Below, piece after piece: positions 1 to 6,645 of a DNA stretch of 17,904 bases. This DNA comes from CAKAHY01 sp041848045. GTDB lineage: Bacteria > Bacillota > Clostridia > Lachnospirales > Lachnospiraceae. Numbering within the stretch: position 1 is the stretch's first letter; each line of letters starts with the position of its first letter. The stretch is from assembly GCA_041848045.1 (NCBI GenBank), contig JBGZHY010000162.1, positions 1 to 17,904 of the forward strand, in the 5' to 3' direction. The notes beneath the pieces were generated by a model. That model was not told the DNA's origin, made no database searches, and saw nothing but the letters and a program-made list of their open reading frames with translations. Made by a program: the position numbers and the translations under genes.

Positions 1-1385
1 AAGTATTTATTTACAGTTTGTTTATTACCTTTTTCCTTGCAGCTTGTGTACAGGGAGAGGGAGAAAAGCAAGTTACACAAAAGACGGCGGAAGAAAGCAT
101 GGCAAGCGTAAAGACGGCGGATGAAAGGACGGAAACACAAGAGAATGCACCGGTTACAGAGAAATATTTCGCGGAAGTAAATGCGGAGAATTGCGAAGAA
201 GTTCTGGAAAAAGTAATAGGAAAGGGAAATGATTGGAGCGAGCTTCCTTTATCCGAATATTTCAGAAGTATGAACAGTCCGGAAAAAGGGATGGTAGAGA
301 AGGATGGTTATGATGAAGTGCTTGTATGGTGCAATGAGGCCGATTTTAACAACGGTGTGGCAGATAGTAGTGCATATTACGGGCTTAAGATAGTTGAGTT
401 TGATGTTTATTTCACTCTTGATGATGAGAATCAGCTGGATACGGTGAGCTTGGAGTTTGAGAGGGAATGGTATGCGGCGGCTGAATCTCAGGGGCCGAAG
501 AGAGTGATGGATGAGGAGCATTATGTTAGCTGTATAAGCGGAGTGTCTAGAAGAGGCGGTTCAGATATATGGGAGCTCCATGCCTTTACCGAGAATTTTA
601 GCAATACCTATAGTTCTGGCAAAGGGATATTGCCAAATCCTGATTATGACTTGTTGGAATCTATGTCTGAGCTCAGCAGCTATAAAGATAAGTATGTCAT
701 TCTTGATGTTACCTACGGAGATAAGATTGTTCGCTATCGTGTGGAATATACCACGGATGAGGAGCTTAGGCTGGATACGGTAAAGGTGATAGAGGAATCC
801 GTGCGGGATAAAGAAAAACGAGTTACACAAAAGACGACGGAAGAAAGCGTGACGAGCGTGAAGGCGGAGGATGAAAGGGCGGAAACAAAAGAGGAGGTGC
901 CGGATACGGAGGAGTACTTCGCAGAAGTAAATGCGGAGAATTGCAAAAAAGTTCTGGAAAAAGTAATAGGAAAGGGAAACGATTGGAGCAGGCTTCCCTT
1001 ATCCGAACATTTCAGAAGCATGTACAGCTCGGAAAAAGGGCGGGTAGAGGATGATAGTTATGATAAAGTGAAAGTATTGTGCAGTGAGGACGATTTTAAC
1101 CACGGCGTGGCAGATATCTGGGTATATTACGAGCTTGAGTACAACGGAGACGATTTTAACCATGATGCGGCAGACAGTCACGCATATTACAAGTTTAGGA
1201 TGGTTGAGTATGATGTTTATTTTACCCTTAATGAGGAGAAGCAGCTGAATACGCTGAGATTGGAGTTTGAGGAGGAATGGTATGCGGCGGCTGAATCTCC
1301 GGAGCCGAAAAGAGTGACGGATGAGGAGCTTAGACCGGATACGGTAAAGGTGGTAGAGGAATCCGTGCGGGATAAGGGAAACTAG
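1..1385 (+). CDS. Unrecognised secreted lipoprotein with an internal tandem duplication (5' end cut by the window)
   Basis: I do not recognise the family. The frame is open to the first codon of the window, and no ribosome site precedes the TTG at 18, so the true start and most of the signal peptide are probably to the left. What remains of the signal is a short hydrophobic stretch ending in the lipobox L-A-A-C at about bases 39-50, predicting a membrane-anchored lipoprotein. The mature part is acidic and hydrophilic. It consists of two related halves: copy 1 at bases 71-820 and copy 2 at 821-1384. Each starts with a Glu/Thr/Lys-rich linker and continues into a domain with recognisable blocks such as YFAEVNAENC, VIGKGNDW and EWYAAAES. 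Copy 2 lacks the last 82 residues of copy 1's domain body but keeps its tail (DTVKV.EESVRDK). The stop is TAG at 1383. Role unknown; it could be a host- or surface-facing binding protein, but nothing here shows that. Confidence 0.75.
   Translation, partial: VFIYSLFITFFLAACVQGEGEKQVTQKTAEESMASVKTADERTETQENAPVTEKYFAEVNAENCEEVLEKVIGKGNDWSELPLSEYFRSMNSPEKGMVEKDGYDEVLVWCNEADFNNGVADSSAYYGLKIVEFDVYFTLDDENQLDTVSLEFEREWYAAAESQGPKRVMDEEHYVSCISGVSRRGGSDIWELHAFTENFSNTYSSGKGILPNPDYDLLESMSELSSYKDKYVILDVTYGDKIVRYRVEYTTDEELRLDTVKVIEESVRDKEKRVTQKTTEESVTSVKAEDERAETKEEVPDTEEYFAEVNAENCKKVLEKVIGKGNDWSRLPLSEHFRSMYSSEKGRVEDDSYDKVKVLCSEDDFNHGVADIWVYYELEYNGDDFNHDAADSHAYYKFRMVEYDVYFTLNEEKQLNTLRLEFEEEWYAAAESPEPKRVTDEELRPDTVKVVEESVRDKGN
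71..820 (+). repeat. Tandem in-frame duplication, copy 1 (750 bp)
   Basis: Copy 1 of a direct repeat inside the lipoprotein gene; copy 2 starts 750 bp later (821). The two copies share long identical runs, for example 31 bp at 199-229 and 949-979. The offset is exactly 250 codons, so the frame is kept. This copy contains a 246-bp segment, starting at the direct repeat at 509, that copy 2 lacks. Confidence 0.93.
509..765 (+). repeat. 11-bp direct repeats flanking the segment missing from copy 2
   Basis: The 11-mer GGATGAGGAGC occurs at 509-519 and 755-765, exactly 246 bp apart, and once at the corresponding join in copy 2 (1319-1329). Sequence left of the copy 2 join matches the left flank of the 509 repeat, and sequence right of it matches the right flank of the 755 repeat. 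This is what deletion between short direct repeats leaves behind. Confidence 0.88.
821..1384 (+). repeat. Tandem in-frame duplication, copy 2 (564 bp, rearranged)
   Basis: Copy 2 of the repeat. Its length is fully explained by two changes relative to copy 1: loss of 246 bp and gain of 60 bp (750 - 246 + 60 = 564). Both are multiples of three. The copy ends at the gene's stop codon. Confidence 0.92.
1089..1208 (+). repeat. Nested 60-bp tandem duplication inside copy 2
   Basis: Two 60-bp units, 1089-1148 and 1149-1208, both begin GACGATTTTAACCA and encode DDFNHGVAD..VYY and DDFNHDAAD..AYY. Copy 1 has the unit once, at 339-398 (ADFNNGVAD..AYY). The extra 20 residues are therefore specific to copy 2. 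The units have already diverged at several positions. Confidence 0.88.
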
Positions 1386-1484
1386 CTTTATCGAATTTTG
1401 CAAAAGGAAGAGGTTAGGAATCCCTAATAATAGGAACGGTTATTGTATTATTGAGAAAACATAGGAAATATAAGGTTTTATCTG

Positions 1485-1513
1485 TTGACAAAAGCCAAGG
1501 ATTGGAATATATT
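1485..1513 (+). promoter_or_regulatory. Sigma-A-type promoter for perR
   Basis: TTGACA at 1485-1490, a 17-base spacer, then TATATT at 1508-1513. The -35 is a perfect consensus and the -10 has one mismatch. It lies about 40 bases before the perR start. The rest of the 1386-1554 gap is AT-rich and shows no other gene. Confidence 0.8.
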
Positions 1514-1517
1514 TAAA

Positions 1518-1532
1518 AAGTAATCATTCTTA
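1518..1532. promoter_or_regulatory. Possible PerR/Fur box over the perR transcription start
   Basis: AAGTAATCATTCTTA resembles the 7-1-7 PerR box (TTATAAT-N-ATTATAA). The symmetric core TAATcATT is intact but the outer bases match poorly, 9 of 15 overall. It sits just after the -10 element and before the ribosome site, a usual position for autorepression. Suggestive only. Confidence 0.35.
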
Positions 1533-1554
1533 ATTTATTTTGGAGGGTTTATCA

Positions 1555-1941
1555 ATGAAATACAGTCGACAGAGAGAAGCTGTACTGGAATGTCTGCGCA
1601 ACAGGCATGATCATCCTACTGCCGATACCCTTTTTAGAGCTCTCAGAGAAGACGACCCGAAGATTAGTCTGGGAACCGTTTACAGAAATTTGGGACTGCT
1701 TGTGGAGTTGGGACAGATTAAAAAAATATCTTCAGGTGATGGAAGTGAAAGATATGATTATATTACGGAAGATCACTATCATTTTATTTGCAATCATTGC
1801 GGAAAGATTATGGATTTGGAAACGGAGCAAATCGAGGACATTCACAGCCATGCCGTACACGAGGATATTGCTGCGATAGATTCGCATTCCCTCACTTTTT
1901 ACGGCGTATGTAAGGATTGCTACAAGAAGGGCTTGCATTAA
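1555..1941 (+). CDS. perR: Peroxide-sensing repressor PerR (Fur family)
   Basis: A 128-residue Fur-family metalloregulator. I chose ATG 1555 because GGAGGG at 1542-1547 is the ribosome site; a TTG at 1540 is in frame but overlaps that site. Residues 1-65 form the winged helix with HPTAD and the recognition-helix block SLGTVYRNL. The C-terminal half has C79-x2-C82 and C119-x2-C122, the structural zinc site. The regulatory metal ligands of B. subtilis PerR have clear counterparts: H20, D68, H74, H76 and D87. The block around GDGSERYDYITEDHYHFIC is close to PerR rather than Fur or Zur. In PerR, Fe(II)-catalysed oxidation of the regulatory histidines releases DNA. The two rubrerythrin genes directly downstream fit a peroxide regulon. 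The protein is shorter at the N-terminus than B. subtilis PerR. PerR is much more likely than Fur, though only an assay would settle metal choice. Confidence 0.9.
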   Translation: MKYSRQREAVLECLRNRHDHPTADTLFRALREDDPKISLGTVYRNLGLLVELGQIKKISSGDGSERYDYITEDHYHFICNHCGKIMDLETEQIEDIHSHAVHEDIAAIDSHSLTFYGVCKDCYKKGLH

Positions 1942-1986
1942 GCTCCCGGCAAGGATATCAACAATATATATCGGCAACGCTCAAGC

Positions 1987-2001
1987 TTATATATATTTTT
2001 G
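1987..2001. promoter_or_regulatory. Possible PerR-box-like site upstream of the rubrerythrins
   Basis: TTATATATATTTTTG matches the PerR consensus at about 10 of 15 positions, but the region is AT-rich so chance matches are likely. It lies 45 bases before the reverse rubrerythrin start. I see no terminator after perR and only a poor promoter candidate (TTGCAT 1933, TATCAA 1956), so read-through from perR is also possible. Confidence 0.25.
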
Positions 2002-2045
2002 AAAATGTAACATAAAAAATTTTAAAGTAAAAGGAGATGAAGATT

Positions 2046-2594
2046 ATGGCACAATGGAGATGTACAGTATGCGGACACATTCACGAGGGAGATGTTCCTC
2101 CGGCACAATGCCCTACATGTAAGGTGGGTGCGGAGAAGTTTGTAAAGGTAGACAATACCAAGCTGGATTGGGCTGCAGAGCATGTGTTGGGCGTGGCAAA
2201 CGGCGCACCGGAAGATGTTATCATGGGTCTGAGAGCAAACTTTGAGGCGGAGTGTACGGAAGTGGGTATGTACCTTGCCATGGCAAGAGTGGCACACAGA
2301 GAGGGCTACCCTGAGGTAGGTCTGTACTATGAGAAGGCTGCATTTGAGGAGGCGGAGCATGCATCCAAGTTTGCAGAGCTTTTGGGAGAGGTTCTGACCA
2401 ATTCTACCAAGGAAAATCTTACCCTGAGAGTGGCGGCTGAAAACGGCGCGACAAAGGGCAAGTTTGAGTTGGCAAAAAGAGCGAAGGAGCTGAATCTTGA
2501 CGCAATCCATGACACCGTGCATGAGATGGCAAGAGATGAGGCAAGACACGGAAAGGCGTTCCAGGGCTTACTGGAGAGATATTTCGGAAAGTAA
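2046..2594 (+). CDS. Reverse rubrerythrin (N-terminal rubredoxin domain, C-terminal ferritin-like diiron domain)
   Basis: A 182-residue non-haem iron peroxidase that reduces hydrogen peroxide to water in the cytoplasm, using electrons from reduced rubredoxin or NADH-dependent reductases. ATG 2046 is preferred: AAGGAG at 2031-2036 gives normal spacing, whereas the in-frame ATG at 2037 overlaps that site. Residues 4-25 are a rubredoxin-type Fe(Cys)4 knuckle pair, C6-x2-C9 and C22-x2-C25. The four-helix diiron domain follows, with E69-x6-Y76, E102-x2-H105 and, near the end, E165-x2-H168 within the run RDEARH. The domain order is inverted compared with classical rubrerythrin, the arrangement called reverse rubrerythrin in clostridia. 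It follows perR and lies 14 bases before a classical rubrerythrin, so both are probably peroxide-induced. Assignment is firm; the physiological electron donor is not visible here. Confidence 0.92.
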   Translation: MAQWRCTVCGHIHEGDVPPAQCPTCKVGAEKFVKVDNTKLDWAAEHVLGVANGAPEDVIMGLRANFEAECTEVGMYLAMARVAHREGYPEVGLYYEKAAFEEAEHASKFAELLGEVLTNSTKENLTLRVAAENGATKGKFELAKRAKELNLDAIHDTVHEMARDEARHGKAFQGLLERYFGK

Positions 2595-2608
2595 GAAGAG
2601 GAGCGAGT

Positions 2609-3145
2609 ATGTCAAAGTACGCGGGAACGAGAACGGAAGCCAATCTGAAGGCTGCCTTTGCGGGTGAGTCGGAGGCGAGAAATAAGTATACTTTCTATGC
2701 GTCCGTGGCAAAGAAAGCGGGTTATGAGCAGATGGCGGCTTTATACCTGGAAACGGCTGACCAAGAGAAGGAGCATGCCAAGATGTGGTTTAAGGAATTA
2801 AACGGCATCGGGACGCCGGAGGAGAATCTGGAGCATGCCGCCGCAGGCGAAAATTATGAGTGGACGGATATGTACGCAGAAATGGCAAGGGTAGCCAGAG
2901 AAGAGGGCTTTCCGGAGCTGGCGCGCAAATTCGAGATGGTGGCAAAGGTGGAGGCGGCGCATGAGAGAAGGTATCTGCGCCTGCTGGAGCACTTGAGAAA
3001 TGAGGGGACTTTCCGCGGAGAGGCGCCTCTTGGCTGGAAGTGCAGAAATTGCGGCTATATTCACGAGATGGATGCAGCGCCGGAGCTTTGTCCGGTATGT
3101 GCGCATCCGAAGGCTTATTTTGAGCGGATGACGGTCAATTATTAG
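2609..3145 (+). CDS. rbr: Rubrerythrin (classical domain order)
   Basis: A 178-residue peroxidase of the rubrerythrin family. Residues 8-135 form the diiron four-helix bundle with E20-x6-Y27, E53-x2-H56 and a later E-x2-H in KVEAAHER. Residues 143-172 are the rubredoxin-like tail with C145-x2-C148 and C161-x2-C164. ATG 2609 follows AGGAG at 2598-2602. The gene starts 14 bases after the reverse rubrerythrin, so they are almost certainly co-transcribed, and a terminator follows. Having both domain orders side by side suggests two peroxide-reducing enzymes with different electron donors or substrates, but that is inference. Overall length matches the usual rubrerythrin size and no ligand is missing. 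Confidence 0.93.
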   Translation: MSKYAGTRTEANLKAAFAGESEARNKYTFYASVAKKAGYEQMAALYLETADQEKEHAKMWFKELNGIGTPEENLEHAAAGENYEWTDMYAEMARVAREEGFPELARKFEMVAKVEAAHERRYLRLLEHLRNEGTFRGEAPLGWKCRNCGYIHEMDAAPELCPVCAHPKAYFERMTVNY

Positions 3146-3152
3146 GTAAAGA

Positions 3153-3201
3153 AGAACTGCTTTAAGGGATGCTGTTGCTCCCTGCGGGCGGTTCTTTTTT
3201 T
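3153..3201 (+). terminator. Intrinsic terminator after the rubrerythrins
   Basis: AGAACTGC (3153-3160) pairs with GCGGTTCT (3188-3195) with one G-U, enclosing a second small stem (AGGGA with TCCCT). It runs directly into seven T residues. It starts 8 bases after the rbr stop codon. Confidence 0.8.
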
Positions 3202-3262
3202 GTGCCGAAAAGGCTTTAAAATCTTAAAACTTTGTGAACTATAAACATTTGGGGCATTTGTG

Positions 3263-3271
3263 TGATACAAT
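3263..3271 (+). promoter_or_regulatory. Extended -10 promoter for the S1-protein operon
   Basis: TG-A-TACAAT at 3263-3271 is a good extended -10. No convincing -35 lies 16-18 bases upstream. It sits about 70 bases before the S1 gene and after the rubrerythrin terminator, where a new transcript should start. Confidence 0.5.
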
Positions 3272-3339
3272 GTCACTTGTGAATAGAAAGCCGCAGGCTT
3301 GTCTTACCTGAAAACGTGATAGAGAAAGGAACAACAGCA

Positions 3340-4044
3340 ATGGAAAGTATGAAAGATTTTGAGAAAGAGATTAACGAATCACTGGACAATATGAAGCAGT
3401 ATAACGACCCGGATGCTTCCAAATGGGAGAAGTTTGAGGAAGACAGACAGAACAAGGTGGTACATCAGGTAAAGATTACCGAAATTGTAAAGGCAGGTGC
3501 GGTGGCGCATTTGAATGAGGTAAGAGCATTTATTCCTGCCAGTCAGTTGTCTTCTCGTTTTGTGGAGGATTTAAATGAGTATCTGGGCAAGAGCCTGGAG
3601 GTTGTCATCATTACGGCGGACGAAGCCAACAAGCGCCTGGTGCTCAGTCACAGAGAGCTGGAGGATAAGGAGAAAAAGGAAAATCTTGCCAGGAAGATGG
3701 CAAATATTCATGTGGGCGACATTCTGGAGGGCAAGGTGGAGAGCCTGAAGGATTACGGCGCTTTCATTAACCTGGAGGAGGGCGTGACGGGGCTTTTGCA
3801 TGTTTCTCAGATTGCCCACACCAGAATTAAGCATCCGGCTGTGGTTCTGAAAGAGGGGCAGGAAGTGCGGGTGAAGGTAATCGGCATGGAAAAGGGCAGG
3901 ATTTCCTTATCCAAGAAGGCGTTGGAGCCGCAGGCGGGAGAGTTTGCCAAGGGAAAGGAAGAGGAAGTTTTCGATTATAAGGAAAGCGGTGTTGCAAGCA
4001 CTTCTTTGGCGGGCTTACTGAGCAAAATCAAGCTTCCGGAATAA
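3340..4044 (+). CDS. Two-domain S1 RNA-binding protein
   Basis: A 234-residue cytoplasmic protein with two S1 (OB-fold) domains. I start at ATG 3340, with GAGAAAGGA at 3321-3329 as ribosome site; the in-frame GTG at 3316 lies upstream of that site. The N-terminal 35 residues are charged and may be helical. The first S1-like domain covers about residues 40-110 and contains VRAFIPASQLS, like the second S1 domain of ribosomal protein S1. The second covers about 124-195 and is a canonical S1 motif (GDILEGKV, YGAFINLEEG, GLLHVSQI, RISLSKKAL). A Glu/Lys tail ends in TSLAGLLSKIKLPE. Ribosomal S1 has four or more such domains, so this is a short S1 relative, perhaps a translation or mRNA-stability factor. 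No specific target can be read from the sequence. It leads the operon and lies 22 bases before the aminopeptidase gene. Confidence 0.85.
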   Translation: MESMKDFEKEINESLDNMKQYNDPDASKWEKFEEDRQNKVVHQVKITEIVKAGAVAHLNEVRAFIPASQLSSRFVEDLNEYLGKSLEVVIITADEANKRLVLSHRELEDKEKKENLARKMANIHVGDILEGKVESLKDYGAFINLEEGVTGLLHVSQIAHTRIKHPAVVLKEGQEVRVKVIGMEKGRISLSKKALEPQAGEFAKGKEEEVFDYKESGVASTSLAGLLSKIKLPE

Positions 4045-4066
4045 TATCATATTGTGAGGTGCAGAA

Positions 4067-5464
4067 ATGAAAAAGGAAAGTGAAAAGCTGCAAAAAAAGC
4101 TGTGCCGCTCTTATCCGCATATTGCAAAGGAGGACAGAGGACAGCTGACGAAGGCAATGGACTTTGCCGAGGCCTATAAGGCATTTTTGGATGCGGGAAA
4201 GACGGAAAGAGAGTGTGTGCATTATGCGGTGCAGGCGCTGAAAAAGGCGGGCTACAGGCTTTTTGAGCCGGGCAAAAGCTATCGTCCCGGGGACAAGGTA
4301 TATTATGTCAATCGGGGCAAGGCGGTTTTGGCAAGCACCTTCGGCACGGAAGCGCTGAGCGAAGGACTGCGCATCAACGGTGCCCATATTGATTCTCCCC
4401 GACTGGATTTAAAGCCGCATCCTTTATATGAAAAGGACGAACTGGCATTCTTTAAGACCCATTATTACGGCGGGATCCGCAAATATCAGTGGGGAACCGT
4501 TCCCCTTGCCATTCACGGCGTACTGATTAAAAAGGATGGAAAAAAAGTAGAGCTTTGCATCGGAGAAGAGGAGGCGGATCCTGTATTTTGCATCAGTGAT
4601 TTGCTGCCTCATCTGTCCGCCAAGCAGAACGAAAGAAAGCTTTCAGAGGGCTTGCAGGGCGAGGAGCTGAACATTCTTTTGGGTTCGCTGCCTTTTGATG
4701 ATGAGGAGGTAAAGGAGCCTTTTAAGCTGATGGTATTGTCTTTGCTGCATGACAAATACGGCATTACCGAGCATGATTTTGCGAGAGCGGAGATAGAAGT
4801 GGTACCGGCGCATAAGGCGAGGGATGTGGGCTTTGACCGCTCCATGGTGGGGGCTTACGGTCAGGATGACAGAGTTTGTGCCTACACGGCGCTGATGGCG
4901 GAGATTGCCTGCAGGAAGCCGAAATATACCACCTTGACGGTTTTGACGGATAAGGAAGAAATCGGCAGCACCGGCAATACGGGGCTGAATTCCCGTTACC
5001 TTTATGACTATATTACGTATCTGGCACAGGCCTTTTCGGTTGACGTTAAGGAAGTGTGCGCCCGTTCCGCCTGCCTTTCGGCAGATGTCAATGCGGCGTT
5101 TGATCCTACATTCCCGGATGTGTATGACCCGCGCAATTCCTGTTATCTTAACCATGGCTGCGTACTGACGAAGTATACCGGCGTGCGGGGTAAGGGCGGT
5201 TCTTCAGATGCCGGTGCGGAATTTATGGCAAAGGTTATCGGGATAATGGACAAGGCAGGGGTACGCTGGCAAATCGGGGAGCTTGGCGCCGTAGATGTAG
5301 GCGGCGGCGGAACCGTTGCGCAATATGTGGCAGCCTTGAACATTGATGTGGTGGATTTGGGAGTGCCGATTATATCCATGCACTCTCCGTTTGAAATTGC
5401 AAGCAAACTGGATATATATCACACCTATCTTGCATTTCGGGCATTTTACGAAGAAAAGGAATAA
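4067..5464 (+). CDS. M18-family metalloaminopeptidase
   Basis: A 465-residue cytoplasmic dizinc aminopeptidase of family M18, whose best-known members are aspartyl aminopeptidases and yeast Ape1. ATG 4067 follows GAGGTG. The expected ligands are all present: H107 in the block GAHIDSPR, D267 in GQDDRV, the general base E297 and ligand E298 in DKEEIGS, D340 in SADVNAAFD, and H439 in SMHSPFE. KGGSSDAGAEF and VGGGGT also match the family. Length is normal for M18. It would trim N-terminal residues from peptides for amino-acid recycling. Substrate preference (acidic or hydrophobic) cannot be told from the motifs. It lies between the S1 gene and the foldase lipoprotein with gaps of 22 and 17 bases, so it is in the same operon. 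Confidence 0.93.
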   Translation: MKKESEKLQKKLCRSYPHIAKEDRGQLTKAMDFAEAYKAFLDAGKTERECVHYAVQALKKAGYRLFEPGKSYRPGDKVYYVNRGKAVLASTFGTEALSEGLRINGAHIDSPRLDLKPHPLYEKDELAFFKTHYYGGIRKYQWGTVPLAIHGVLIKKDGKKVELCIGEEEADPVFCISDLLPHLSAKQNERKLSEGLQGEELNILLGSLPFDDEEVKEPFKLMVLSLLHDKYGITEHDFARAEIEVVPAHKARDVGFDRSMVGAYGQDDRVCAYTALMAEIACRKPKYTTLTVLTDKEEIGSTGNTGLNSRYLYDYITYLAQAFSVDVKEVCARSACLSADVNAAFDPTFPDVYDPRNSCYLNHGCVLTKYTGVRGKGGSSDAGAEFMAKVIGIMDKAGVRWQIGELGAVDVGGGGTVAQYVAALNIDVVDLGVPIISMHSPFEIASKLDIYHTYLAFRAFYEEKE

Positions 5465-5481
5465 CAGAGGTATAAAACTTT

Positions 5482-6645
5482 ATGAGAAAAACAAAGAAAA
5501 TGCTGCTGGTTTTGGCGGCGGCTTTGAGTCTGGCAGCAGCGGCGGCAGCCTGCAGCAAGAAAACAGAGGAAACGACGACGCAGGCAACGCAGGCCACAAG
5601 CAGTACGGCGGAAAGCACCCAGGCGGAGAGCAGTACGGCGCTGACGGCTCCCGCTTCCTACGGAAAGGTGACTTTGGGAGCCTACAAGGGAATTGAAATC
5701 ACCGAGGTTGCCGTGGAGGTGACGGATGAAGAGGTGGAAGCAGAGATACAGATGCTTTTGGAGCAGAATCCGGATGTGGAAGTGGTAACAGACAGAGCGG
5801 TAGCGGCGGAAGATATTGTCAATATAGATTTTGTGGGAAAGAAAGACGGCGTTGCCTTTGAAGGCGGCTCCTCCGAAGCTTATCCGTTGCAGATTGGAAG
5901 CGGTACCTTCATTCCGGGCTTTGAAGATGCGCTTATCGGCATGAAAATCGGAGAAACCAGAGATATCAATCTGACCTTTCCGGAAGATTACCAGAGTGCG
6001 GAACTGGCAGGTAAGGACGTGGTATTTACCGTAACCGTCAACGGCATTGAAAAATATACGCCGGCGGTTTTGGATGACGCTTTTGCCGCTAAGGTAAGCC
6101 AGGGAGAGCAGACAACGGTGGCAGAGTTAAAAGCTGCCATAAAAGCGGATTTGGAAGCAGGTAAAAAGCGGAAGGCAATGTATACGGAGCAGAATGAGGC
6201 GATGACCATTGTTGTGGGAAACGCAAGCTTTGAGCTGAATGCGGAGGCTGTCGCCTACGAAAAGGCATGGCAGCTTGAACAGTTGAAGAAAAGTGCCGAG
6301 ATGTACGGCATGGATTATGAGAGCCTGCTCAGTGCATACGGTACGACTGCGGAAGAGTTTGAGAAGCAGATGGAAGTCTATGCCGAAGATGTTGTTAAGT
6401 CCAAGCTGGTTGCGGATGAGATTGTAAAAACGGAAAAGCTGGAGATTACGGACGCCATCTATGAGGCGCTTGCAGAACTGGAGGGAGTAGATGTGGAAAG
6501 CCTCAAAAGTCTGTACGGTGAGGATATGATGGAAACGGCAGCGAAACGATATGTGGCGCTGCAGTTTGTGCTGGACAATGCAAAAAAGGTAAGCAGAAAT
6601 TATAATGAACTGGAAATACCGGCTGCTACCACCACGGCACAGTAA
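5482..6645 (+). CDS. Extracytoplasmic trigger-factor/FKBP-like peptidyl-prolyl isomerase lipoprotein
   Basis: A 387-residue lipoprotein resembling trigger factor, but exported. Residues 1-24 are a signal peptide: RKTKK, a hydrophobic Ala/Leu core, and an AAAC lipobox with C24. The Ala at -3 is less usual than Leu. A Thr/Ser/Gln/Glu-rich linker of about 35 residues follows. Residues about 60-100 resemble the segment before the trigger-factor isomerase domain. About 105-190 form an FKBP-type domain with DIVNIDFVGKKDG, IGSGTFIPGFEDALIGM and a TFPEDY block. The helical C-terminal part, about 195-375, resembles the trigger-factor chaperone arms. It lacks the ribosome-binding N-domain, so it should help fold secreted or surface proteins outside the membrane, as PrsA does in Bacillus. 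The gene ends in TAATG, overlapping the HAD start by one base, which suggests translational coupling. Confidence 0.87.
   Translation: MRKTKKMLLVLAAALSLAAAAAACSKKTEETTTQATQATSSTAESTQAESSTALTAPASYGKVTLGAYKGIEITEVAVEVTDEEVEAEIQMLLEQNPDVEVVTDRAVAAEDIVNIDFVGKKDGVAFEGGSSEAYPLQIGSGTFIPGFEDALIGMKIGETRDINLTFPEDYQSAELAGKDVVFTVTVNGIEKYTPAVLDDAFAAKVSQGEQTTVAELKAAIKADLEAGKKRKAMYTEQNEAMTIVVGNASFELNAEAVAYEKAWQLEQLKKSAEMYGMDYESLLSAYGTTAEEFEKQMEVYAEDVVKSKLVADEIVKTEKLEITDAIYEALAELEGVDVESLKSLYGEDMMETAAKRYVALQFVLDNAKKVSRNYNELEIPAATTTAQ
5599..5640 (+). repeat. Short direct repeat in the lipoprotein linker
   Basis: AGCAGTACGGCG occurs at 5599-5610 and 5629-5640, a 30-base spacing, and encodes repeated Ser-Ser/Thr-Ala-Glu residues in the linker after the lipobox. 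It is a low-complexity linker of the kind that changes length easily. Confidence 0.7.

Noticed and set aside
1..1385. Lipoprotein duplication as a mobile element or CRISPR-like repeat
   Set aside because: There are only two long coding copies, with no spacers, no terminal inverted repeats and no transposase; the repeat is a protein-coding tandem duplication.
1426..1452. AATAATA / TATTATT inverted repeat after the lipoprotein gene as a terminator
   Set aside because: The stem is only A-T pairs with a 13-base loop and no T-tract, so it is too weak to call.
3222..3262. A -35 element for the S1-operon promoter
   Set aside because: No sequence near TTGACA lies 16-18 bases before the TACAAT; only the extended -10 is supported.
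4643..5155. 170-residue minus-strand open frame opposite the aminopeptidase
   Set aside because: The opposite strand encodes an M18 enzyme with all metal ligands intact; the minus frame shows no recognisable domain.
5343..5696. 117-residue open frame on the + strand across the aminopeptidase and lipoprotein junction
   Set aside because: It overlaps two well-supported genes in another frame, with no ribosome site and low-complexity Gly/Ser translation.
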